Assembly (NCBI RefSeq): GCF_000732635.1
Contig: NZ_JPMD01000053.1
Span: 1-40,719, forward strand
DNA from: Clostridium sulfidigenes
GTDB taxonomy: Bacteria > Bacillota > Clostridia > Clostridiales > Clostridiaceae
Reading direction: 5' to 3'
DNA length: 40,719 bases
Shown here: positions 33,440 through 40,719 of the stretch, in pieces
Layout: each line of letters opens with the position of its first letter
Numbering within the stretch: the first letter of the stretch is position 1
Notes under the pieces: model-generated
Told to the model about the DNA's origin: nothing
Databases searched by the model: none
What the model saw: the letters and a program-made list of their open reading frames with translations, nothing else
Program-made: the position numbers and the translations under genes

Positions 33440-34162
33440 TTATTTTATAAATCTTTTTATAATATGATCTTTAGCTTTAATTTCGAAGGAATCATTTAGA
33501 GGGGAAAGTTCAACTTCACCATACTTATTTTTTATGGCTAAAGATAAAAGTCTATCTGTAAGCTCGGGATTTTTAGATAGTAAGCTTCCATGAAAATAAG
33601 TGCAGAAAGTATTTTTATAAACACAACCTTCTTTTTTATCCTCACCATTGTTACCGAATCCGTATTTTACTATACCAAGAGGATTTAAATTACCAATGTA
33701 AGTTTTACCTGAATGATTTTCAAATCCTACGTAGGTTTCATTAAAGAATTCATTATATATAATTGAATTGCCTATTAATCTTTCATTAGAAGCTTTGGTA
33801 TAAATATCTAATACACCCAATCCTTCTAAAATCTCACCTGTAGAAGTTTCGTAGGTTTTTCCTAAAAGTTGATATCCTCCACATATGCATATAAATACTT
33901 TTCCAGATTCTATATAATCGGTAATCCCTTGTTTCTTAGTTTCTACTAAGTCTTTAGAAACTATGGACTGTTCATAATCTTGACCACCTCCGAAGAATAC
34001 TATATCAAAATCTTCAGGGTTAAATGCATCACCTATTGATACGTTTCTTATTATAACATTTATTCCTCTTTTCTCAGCCCTATGTTTAAGAATTAGAATA
34101 TTTCCAATATCACCATAAACATTCAATAAATCAGGATATAAATGACATATATTAATTTCCAT
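33440..34162 (-). CDS. gatD: Lipid II isoglutaminyl synthase, glutaminase subunit
   Basis: Class I glutamine amidotransferase of 240 residues that supplies ammonia to MurT for amidating D-Glu of lipid II. It has the GatD start HLYPDLLNVYGDIGN, the oxyanion segment FFGGGQDYEQ, the nucleophile in CICGGYQLLG, and the catalytic His in YFHGSLLSKNPEL. Located 15 bases downstream of murT on the same strand, the usual operon order. Confidence 0.94.
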   Translation of the reverse strand: MEINICHLYPDLLNVYGDIGNILILKHRAEKRGINVIIRNVSIGDAFNPEDFDIVFFGGGQDYEQSIVSKDLVETKKQGITDYIESGKVFICICGGYQLLGKTYETSTGEILEGLGVLDIYTKASNERLIGNSIIYNEFFNETYVGFENHSGKTYIGNLNPLGIVKYGFGNNGEDKKEGCVYKNTFCTYFHGSLLSKNPELTDRLLSLAIKNKYGEVELSPLNDSFEIKAKDHIIKRFIK

Positions 34163-34177
34163 AAACTCACCTTAACC

Positions 34178-35534
34178 TTACCAAATTTTATTTATATAGC
34201 CTTTACTGTGCAATAACTTTCTAAGATGTAACATAGCAGTATATGTAACAAGTACATATGTGGTTTCTGCTTCAGCACTTATTATATTATTTATAAGCTC
34301 ATCATCGGATTCGCAGATTTTAAAGTTTTCTTCTTTAAGATTAGCAATCTTAAGTCTTACAGCCATATCATAAAGACGTATACCAGAGATTATAATATCA
34401 TTTATTTCTAGTGAATTTAATTTTTCAAAATCTACATCCCATATCCATGAAACATCTGTACCATCGGCATAATTATCATTTAACATCAATGCTAAATTTA
34501 TAGGTTTATTATTAAGAAGCAAAGTGTTTATAGCTTGGTTAAAACCAGCAGGATTTTTTACAAGAATTATTTTTACTTCTTTTCCATTTATATTTAGACT
34601 CTCTTGCCTTCCAAAAGTGCTCTTTTGATTTTGTAAAGATGCTTTAATTGAAGTTGATTCTATACCCAATTCTAGTGTTACAGATAATGCACAAATAGCA
34701 TTATATATGTTATATTCTCCAGATTGATTTATAAAGTAACTTTCTTCATTAACAACAACTTCTGAGCCTTCGGTAGTTAAAGCTGTTATTTCATCAATAT
34801 GATATTTAAGTTCAGGTCTTTCATACCCACAGTTTGCACAAAAGTATTTTCCTAGATGGTTGTAAGTAATAAATTCGTAACTATAAGGAGTCTTACAGAA
34901 TTTACAGAACTTGCTGTCTGCATTTACATTTAAAACTATATTTTCTTTAATAGGAACATTAAAGCCATAATAAACTACAGGATTATTGGCATCAATTTTA
35001 CCTAGTAGAGACTCATCACCATTTAGAACAAGTAGAGATTGAGGAGATTTATGTATTCCTTCTAAAATTTTGTTATAAGTAGTATGTACCTCTCCATATC
35101 TATCTAACTGATCTCTAAATAGATTAGTTACAGTAATTATTTCAGGTTTTATATATTCTGTTATGAATTTAAGGTAAGCCTCATCTACTTCGATAACTGC
35201 GTACATATCTTTATTCTTATCAGAAAATTTGAAATTAGAAATGAAAGACGCAACTATTCCAGTATTCATATTAGCTCCAGTATTATTTGTTATAGCATTT
35301 TTACCCGCTTTATTAAGAATATTATAAATCATGCTAGTGGTTGTAGTTTTACCGTTAGTACCTGTGATTAAAATTACTTTATAACCTTTAGCAACTGTTG
35401 ATAATATACTTCTGTCTAAGGCTAAAGCGACTTTGCCAGGAAAGTTTGAACCTCCTTTAAATAATTTGGTACTTAATTTTAATATAATTTTTGAAGTGAC
35501 TATAGCTATAAATGAATTTATTTTAATTTTTCAC
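34178..35534 (-). pseudogene. murT: Lipid II isoglutaminyl synthase MurT (start region out of frame)
   Basis: Mur-ligase-like subunit that activates and amidates lipid II with GatD. The frame contains the P-loop ITGTNGKTTTS, SGANMNTG-like TGANMNTG, VIEVDEAYL, NLFRDQLDRYGE, a MurT-specific four-Cys ribbon (CKFC ... CANC) and TFGRQES. The P-loop lies upstream of the first in-frame ATG (35332), so that ATG cannot be the true start. The frame is open up to 35530 with no ATG, GTG or TTG. A GTG at 35534 following AAAGGA is one base out of frame at a run of five A (35527-35531). With four A the protein starts MKIKINSFIAIV and has 451 residues, normal for MurT. A rare ATT start at 35527 is the other option. 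Confidence 0.88.
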
Positions 35535-35913
35535 ACATCCTTTAAATATTTCTCAGAGTTATTTTAATAAATTAATTTAAGTATTTATAAGTATATCAAT
35601 TTTATATTATAACATATATCTACATTAATGACATCATTCTAAATTGAAAATGAAAGGATGATTTAAAATATTAATTTAGATTTAAAAAAATATTAAAAGT
35701 TAGCAAAATTCGATAAAAGTGATGTACTATATACTATTATAATATTTAAAATGCAGTATAATGAAGTTCGACTTGCAATAATTCTGAATAAAATATGATT
35801 TAATAAAGAAAAATAAAATATTTGTTGCATTTTTATAAAAAAGTAGTATTATAATATTAGGAAATTAAAAAATGTGTTACATTAATTCCTAGAAGATATT
35901 TGGGGGTAGTAAA
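35535..35913. other. murT-pckA divergent intergenic region
   Basis: About 380 bases of AT-rich sequence with several -10-like hexamers on both strands. The best candidate for pckA is TTGCAT (35825-35830) with ATTATA (35848-35853) at 17 bases. No ORF, riboswitch or repeat was recognised. Confidence 0.4.
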
Positions 35914-37488
35914 ATGGATTTTAACTTAAATAATTTAAAAATTAATACTAATAAGGAAATTTATAGAAATTTAAGCTATGCAGAGTTAGTTTCTCATGCT
36001 ATTAAAAATGAAGAAGGAATTCTTGCTAATAGTGGAGCTTTTGTTGTAAAAACAGGAAAATATACAGGAAGATCTCCTAAAGATAGATTTATCGTAAGAC
36101 AAGAAAGTGTAAATGATTTAATTAATTGGGGAGAGGTTAACTTACCTATAGAAGAAGAAATTTTCAATAATTTATATTCACAAGTTATAGATTATTTATC
36201 TGCTAAGAATTTATATGTATTTGATGGTTATGTTGGAGCAATGAAAGAGTATAGCATGAATATAAGAGTTGTCAATGAATTGGCATCACAAGCTTTAATG
36301 TCTAATCAATTATTTAGAAGATATGAAAAAGAACAATTAGAAAGTTTTAAACCTGAGTTTAATGTAATTGTAGCACCTGGTTTTAAAGCTAAAGGAAAAG
36401 AGGATGGAGTAAACTCTGAAGCCTTTATAATAATTAATTTTGAAAAGAAGATTGTTTTAATTGGTGGAAGTCAATATTCTGGAGAGATTAAGAAATCAAT
36501 ATTCTCTATAATGAACTTCTTATTACCTAAAAAGGGTGTATTCCCTATGCACTGTTCAGCTAATATTGGAGAAGATGGTGATACTGCTGTATTTTTTGGA
36601 CTTTCTGGAACTGGAAAAACGACTTTATCTGCAGATCCAGATAGAAAATTAATTGGTGATGATGAACATGGTTGGTGTAATGAAGGAGTATTTAACTTTG
36701 AGGGTGGATGCTATGCGAAAACTATCAAGCTAGATAAAGAAAAGGAAAGAGAAATTTATAATGCTTTAAAATTTGGAGCATTACTAGAAAATGTAATTTT
36801 AGATGAAAATAATAGACCAATGTTTGATGATGATTCTTTAACTGAAAATACAAGAGGCGCATATCCTATAGATTTTATTGAAAATGTTGAAATAAGTGGA
36901 GTTGGTGGAAATCCTAATACAGTAGTATTTTTAACTGCAGATGCTTTTGGTGTAATACCACCAATATCTAAATTAACTAAAGAAGCTGCTATGTATCACT
37001 TTATGTCAGGATATACTAGTAAGCTAGCTGGTACAGAAAGAGGAATAACTAAACCAAAAGCTACATTCTCTGCTTGTTTTGGTGAGCCTTTTATGCTTAT
37101 GAAACCAGAAGTATATGCTAAACTATTAGGAGAAAGAATTATAAAAAATAATACAGAAGTATATCTTGTTAACACTGGATGGTCTGGTGGAGAATATGGT
37201 GTAGGTAAAAGAATGAATTTATCTTATACTAGAGCTATGGTTAAGGCTGCTATAGAAGGCAATTTAAGAAATGCTGAATTCGAAAAGGATGAAAACTTTA
37301 ATGTCCTTATTCCTAAAGAGGTTCCAAATGTACCATCTGAAATATTAAAACCTAAAAATACTTGGGAAGATAAAAAAGAGTATGATAAGAAAGTGTACGA
37401 GCTTGTTAAACAGTTCCGTGAAAACTTTAAAAAATTTGATAGCGTAAGTGAAGATATATTGAATGCAGCACCTGGATATAATAAATAA
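35914..37488 (+). CDS. pckA: Phosphoenolpyruvate carboxykinase (ATP)
   Basis: Interconverts oxaloacetate plus ATP with PEP, CO2 and ADP. The 524 residues match the family. Motifs in order: KTGKYTGRSPKDRF, FPMHCSANIG, the kinase-1a P-loop GLSGTGKTT (229-237), GDDEHGW (metal-binding), and the C-terminal NTGWSGGEYGVGKRM. Monocistronic, with GGGGG upstream of ATG 35914 and a strong terminator. It can serve gluconeogenesis or fermentation to succinate; the window does not tell which. Confidence 0.97.
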   Translation: MDFNLNNLKINTNKEIYRNLSYAELVSHAIKNEEGILANSGAFVVKTGKYTGRSPKDRFIVRQESVNDLINWGEVNLPIEEEIFNNLYSQVIDYLSAKNLYVFDGYVGAMKEYSMNIRVVNELASQALMSNQLFRRYEKEQLESFKPEFNVIVAPGFKAKGKEDGVNSEAFIIINFEKKIVLIGGSQYSGEIKKSIFSIMNFLLPKKGVFPMHCSANIGEDGDTAVFFGLSGTGKTTLSADPDRKLIGDDEHGWCNEGVFNFEGGCYAKTIKLDKEKEREIYNALKFGALLENVILDENNRPMFDDDSLTENTRGAYPIDFIENVEISGVGGNPNTVVFLTADAFGVIPPISKLTKEAAMYHFMSGYTSKLAGTERGITKPKATFSACFGEPFMLMKPEVYAKLLGERIIKNNTEVYLVNTGWSGGEYGVGKRMNLSYTRAMVKAAIEGNLRNAEFEKDENFNVLIPKEVPNVPSEILKPKNTWEDKKEYDKKVYELVKQFRENFKKFDSVSEDILNAAPGYNK

Positions 37489-37496
37489 TAATTATA

Positions 37497-37534
37497 AAGA
37501 AGAGAAACTCAGATTAAAATGAGTTTCTTTTCTT
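37497..37534 (+). terminator. Terminator after pckA
   Basis: A 15-bp stem with one G-U (37497-37511 with 37520-37534). Confidence 0.85.
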
Positions 37535-37663
37535 TATATAGAGATAGAATAATATAAATAACGAAAATTTGTCATGAAGTATAGAAAACTTTTATTTTAT
37601 TGGAAAAAAGTTTATAATAAAATATAAATATAACAATATGCAGATGTAAAGGGGAGTAATGGG

Positions 37664-38761
37664 TTGAAAGCTAGAAAAAGAAAAAATATAGGATTAGGTG
37701 TTTTGGTTATAATATTAAGTGTTGTGGGATTTTGGATGTTTAGTCAAAGAGATAAAGAACATGATTATACTACTAAAGTAGAAAAATGGGATAATTTATA
37801 TTCAGGAAATAATATAAAGTTTTATTACATTGATAGTTCTGTAGCGGAAATAGCTACACTGAAAAGTAAATATAAAGTTGAGACTTTAGTTAAAGAAAAT
37901 ACTAGTGAAATTATGAAATGTGTAGATATAAACAAATGGTTAGATGAAAAAGGAGAAATAACTCTTTCTGATATGGATACTAACAAAGATGGAGAAGAGC
38001 TTTTAAAAATTCTAATGTCGGGAAAAAAGGTTTCACAAAAGGATTATAATACAGTGCTTCAAGAATTGTTATCTTCAATAGGTATAAAGGTTAGAGTTGG
38101 GGAATATAGATTAAATGGAAACTACTCTGTATTAGAAGTATGGGATTCTAATTTTAATAAGTGGGTAATGTTTGATGTGGTCACAGGTGGATATTTTAAA
38201 GAGGGTGATGAACCTTTAAGTGCCATTGAGGTTCTAAAGAAAGATTTATCGAAACTTAAGGTTAGTAGTAATGAAGGTAGAGTTTTAGATAAAAAGTCTA
38301 TAAAGCTATTAAATAATCATCTAGGTACTTACAGTATAAGAATTGATAACAGTAAATATGAGGGATCCATAATAAACTCATATATAACATATGTAAAAGA
38401 TGTTATGGATGCTCAATTGGAAACTTCTAAAGGTTATATTCCACCAACTATATTTGTAGATAATGATTCTTTATTTAACATTAATCCTTATGAAGAAAAA
38501 GTGAATAATGAGGTAGATAAAATTCCTACTATTATATTTGCGAAAACCAATGTAAAGGAAGATGATGATAACTATATAAAATTTACTTTAGGAGCATTTA
38601 TGAATAGTTTAATGCTTGAGGAGTTTTATGTTAGAGTAAATAATGGGGATTTTATTAAGGTTGACACCTATTATAATTTATCTATAGAAAAAGGTGTTAC
38701 AACTATAGAGATTTCATTAGACGGTACTAATCCCTTACGACAGGTGGTTATAAAGAAATAG
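37664..38761 (+). CDS. Membrane-anchored protein with degenerate transglutaminase-like region
   Basis: A 365-residue protein with one N-terminal helix (~10-26) after KARKRKN and a large outside domain. Residues ~120-180 look like a transglutaminase core: YNTVLQELLSSIGIKVRVGEYRLNG, then VLEVWDSNFNKWVMFDVVTGGYF. The expected catalytic Cys is absent (SQKDYNTVL) and the His before the EVW strand is also absent, while the final Asp is kept (FDV). It is therefore probably a non-catalytic, wall-associated binding domain (inference). TTG 37664 is seven bases from GGGGAG. Confidence 0.6.
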   Translation: MKARKRKNIGLGVLVIILSVVGFWMFSQRDKEHDYTTKVEKWDNLYSGNNIKFYYIDSSVAEIATLKSKYKVETLVKENTSEIMKCVDINKWLDEKGEITLSDMDTNKDGEELLKILMSGKKVSQKDYNTVLQELLSSIGIKVRVGEYRLNGNYSVLEVWDSNFNKWVMFDVVTGGYFKEGDEPLSAIEVLKKDLSKLKVSSNEGRVLDKKSIKLLNNHLGTYSIRIDNSKYEGSIINSYITYVKDVMDAQLETSKGYIPPTIFVDNDSLFNINPYEEKVNNEVDKIPTIIFAKTNVKEDDDNYIKFTLGAFMNSLMLEEFYVRVNNGDFIKVDTYYNLSIEKGVTTIEISLDGTNPLRQVVIKK

Positions 38762-39035
38762 AAGAAAGGGGAAAAGAGAAAACTAGGGACGTAGATGACA
38801 TTATCTTTCCGCAAGCTTTGTGTGCAGGAATATAATTGTTAATTTTTACAATTTTGAGGTAATAGTTACTTAACTTATATATATATATAAATAAAATAAA
38901 TAAGTTAAGTATTTGTAAATATAAGACGCGTAAATGAATAATAAAGTGATTATATAAATGTGTAATACGTATTTATATATTACAATTAAAATACTACAGC
39001 ATAAAAGTGCTGTATATTAACTCATTTAGTATGAA
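38762..39035 (+). other. Hairpin-rich non-coding stretch
   Basis: No ORF. It holds a GC-richer hairpin (TTCCGCA at 38807 with TGC-A-GGAA ending 38830), a small AATTGT/ACAATT stem with T (38835-38854), a 12-bp inverted repeat TACTTAACTTAT/ATAAGTTAAGTA (38867-38911), a TACAGCA/TGCTGTA stem (38995-39014), and ATAAAGTGAT (38941-38950), which is repeated in the terminator at 39036. It may be the 3' tail of the preceding transcript or a small RNA. Confidence 0.4.
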
Positions 39036-39082
39036 CAATAAAGTGATATAATCTAAAAAGTATATCACTTTATTGATTTTTT
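39036..39082 (+). terminator. Strong terminator before the serine-hydrolase-like gene
   Basis: A 15-bp perfect stem (39036-39050 with 39061-39075) followed by ATTTTTT. It ends transcription just upstream of the next promoter. Confidence 0.9.
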
Positions 39083-39097
39083 ACAATAGTCAGAAAT

Positions 39098-39126
39098 TTG
39101 ACATAATATATAAAGAAAATTATAAT
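39098..39126 (+). promoter_or_regulatory. Consensus sigma-A promoter
   Basis: TTGACA (39098-39103), exactly 17 bases, TATAAT (39121-39126): a perfect consensus promoter. It fixes the start of the following gene at 39175 rather than further upstream. Confidence 0.85.
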
Positions 39127-39174
39127 ATAGCTAGTTATAAATTGATATTACCATTTGGCATGTGGAGGGTATGT

Positions 39175-39954
39175 ATGAAAGAAATCAAACGTTATTTAGA
39201 GACAAGAGAAGGGGAATATAGTTTTTATTTTGCAGATTTAAAAAGCGATTATACTTATGGGTTTAATGAAGATCTTAAAATGGTAGCTGCTGGTTGTATT
39301 AAACTTCCTATTGCTATGGCAGTAATGAAAGAAGTGGAATCTACTAATATATTTTTAGATCAATTAGTAACAATAACAAATGAGGATAAGGTTTCTGGTT
39401 CTTTTGGTATTATACATGAATTAGAAGGAAGACAATATAGTATTAAAGAATTAATAGTTGCAATGCTTATTCAAAGTGATAATACAGCAGCATGCAAACT
39501 TATAAACACTATAGGCAAAGATAGGATAAATAGTATCATTCATGATATGGGGTTAACATCTACATTTATAAAAAAATATCCATCAGGTAAAAAAGAAGAT
39601 TTTGATAATGAAAATATAACTACAAGCTATGATTTATGTAAAGGTTTAGCATTATTAAGCAAGGGGAAAGTGTTAAATGAAAAACATAGTAAATTTATTT
39701 TAGAAGTTATTAGAAGAAATCAATTAACCACAGGGATATCATTTTATTGGCCTAAAGATTTTAAAGTTAAAACGGCACATAAAGCAGGAAGTTTAGAAGG
39801 AATAGAAAATGATATTGTGTTATTAAATTTGGAAAAAGGTGATTTTGTATTTGTTGTTATGTCAAGAAATTTACCATCTAATGTTTATGGAGTTAGTTCT
39901 TTAACAAGAGTTGGGAAAATGATGTTTGATATTATTGATAAGGATTGGAATTAA
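39175..39954 (+). CDS. Class A beta-lactamase-like protein lacking the nucleophilic Ser
   Basis: A 259-residue protein of the class A beta-lactamase/serine hydrolase fold, without a signal peptide. The helix carrying SxxK reads AAGCIKLPIA: Gly40 stands where the nucleophilic Ser is expected, while Lys43 is kept. The second motif SDN is intact (101-103) and the third reads HKAGS (KAG at 203-205) in place of KTG. A classical acyl-enzyme reaction is therefore not possible, so the protein probably binds a ligand or acts otherwise (inference). GGAGGG lies before ATG 39175; the frame is open upstream to 39073, but that overlaps the terminator and promoter. Confidence 0.82.
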   Translation: MKEIKRYLETREGEYSFYFADLKSDYTYGFNEDLKMVAAGCIKLPIAMAVMKEVESTNIFLDQLVTITNEDKVSGSFGIIHELEGRQYSIKELIVAMLIQSDNTAACKLINTIGKDRINSIIHDMGLTSTFIKKYPSGKKEDFDNENITTSYDLCKGLALLSKGKVLNEKHSKFILEVIRRNQLTTGISFYWPKDFKVKTAHKAGSLEGIENDIVLLNLEKGDFVFVVMSRNLPSNVYGVSSLTRVGKMMFDIIDKDWN

Positions 39955-39969
39955 TATAATATCTCTAAG

Positions 39970-40005
39970 TTAAAGAGTGTGGATTTTGTCCACGCTCTTT
40001 AATTT
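39970..40005 (+). terminator. Terminator after the beta-lactamase-like gene
   Basis: A 14-bp stem with one G-U (39970-39983 with 39989-40002) and an AT-rich tail. Confidence 0.8.
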
Positions 40006-40309
40006 AATATTAAATTATTAAAATTTCGCGATGTAATTTTAAAGAAAAAGGTAAAGTATAGTTTGATTTTTAAACTTATAATCATTAGAAAGTAAGGAAT
40101 ACTGAAATTGTTGGTAACAATATTGCCTGGTGTATCAGTAATAGAATTATATAGCTATTATAAGGAAATTAAAGAAATATCTATTTATTTTGATACAATG
40201 CAGTTATTATAAAAGAACAAGCTATCATATCATGATAAGATAAGTCTTGTCGCTGAGAGATGCGGCAGAAAACAACAAGAAATTAAGAAAAAAACTTCTT
40301 AAAAAAATG
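40006..40309 (+). other. Region upstream of the rRNA promoter
   Basis: About 300 bases without a convincing gene. It includes a GTCGC/GCGGC hairpin (about 40239-40256) in a stretch resembling an rRNA leader, which hints at a decayed tandem upstream promoter. A-rich blocks (40281-40309) just before the promoter could act as an UP element. Confidence 0.4.
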
Positions 40310-40338
40310 TTGACAGATAAGAGATTATCTAGTAGAAT
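40310..40338 (+). promoter_or_regulatory. rRNA operon promoter
   Basis: TTGACA (40310-40315), 17 bases, TAGAAT (40333-40338), preceded by A-tracts typical of an UP element. The leader runs ~157 bases to 16S and contains a GAGC-ATA-GCTC stem near 40476-40486, likely part of the processing stalk. Confidence 0.85.
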
Positions 40339-40495
40339 AGTAAGAGTCGTCGGAAGTAATCGATGATAATGAAAACCAAATGGTCTTTGAAAATTAAACA
40401 GAGAAAAAGGTAAAACCAGTTAATTCCGATAGAGAAATCTATCAAATAAATGACTTAACAAGTCAGCGAAAAAAAGAGCATAGCTCAAACTTTTT

Positions 40496-40719
<224 letters not shown>

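Noticed and set aside
38867..38911. Insertion-sequence terminal inverted repeats
   Set aside because: The arms are 12 bp apart by only 21 bases, with nothing between them; a simple stem-loop is enough.
39073..39174. N-terminal extension of the beta-lactamase-like protein
   Set aside because: It overlaps a strong terminator and a consensus promoter, and ATG 39175 has GGAGGG.
40108..40212. 34-codon frame with TTG start before the rRNA promoter
   Set aside because: AAGGA is nearby, but the frame is short and shows no recognisable pattern.
40216..40260. Second rRNA promoter (P1) before the one at 40310
   Set aside because: A leader-like hairpin is visible but no -35 element at proper spacing could be found.

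Overview
The window is very AT-rich low-GC Gram-positive chromosome. It ends inside the 5' end of a 16S rRNA gene whose start reads like Clostridium sensu stricto. Strong GGAGG-type ribosome binding sites, sigma-A promoters, lipid II amidation genes (murT/gatD), an HD-GYP protein, ATP-type pckA and PepD all fit a Clostridium-like Firmicute. No CRISPR array, tRNA, prophage or intact transposase was seen.

Layout. 0-3.3 kb: PIN-PhoH ATPase, a site-2-protease-like membrane protein with its HExxH motif destroyed, and trmB. 3.4-12.0 kb is the most distinctive block: a double-rhodanese lipoprotein, a TVP38/TMEM64 membrane protein, a second (divergent) rhodanese lipoprotein, a twin-CCG Fe-S protein, a CDP-alcohol phosphatidyltransferase, a YnjB/YnjC/YnjD-type ABC importer, and a second TVP38 protein. 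The set matches most of the uncharacterised E. coli ydjXYZ-ynjABCDEF block. 12.2-16.5 kb: adenosine deaminase, then a divergent zinc-type ABC importer (znuBC / znuA) with a Fur-family operator, and a small cysteine protein. 16.6-22 kb: DegV, a PadR regulator and a heterodimeric ABC exporter. 22-26 kb: DUF4397 protein, CorA, MntP and PepD. 26-33.4 kb: small hypotheticals, HD-GYP, a DUF1232 protein, viroplasmin-RNase H, and two tandem HTH-TPR regulators. 33.4-40 kb: gatD-murT, pckA, a membrane-anchored transglutaminase-fold-like protein and a class A beta-lactamase-like protein without its nucleophile. The window closes with an rRNA promoter, leader and the first ~224 bases of 16S.

Cross-cutting observations. 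Four genes (YnjC-like permease part 2, the second TVP38, the first HTH-TPR regulator, murT) are each thrown out of frame by one extra base in an A/T run. In each case removing that base restores a family-typical protein. Two copies of a structured repeat of 118-180 bp, in opposite orientations, show compensatory base changes in their first hairpin. Several enzyme folds have lost catalytic residues (S2P HExxH, beta-lactamase SxxK Ser), and three P-loop proteins lack the usual last glycine.

Most coding calls rest on motifs read by eye. Start codons were moved from the longest possible ORF wherever a ribosome binding site or promoter decided the matter.
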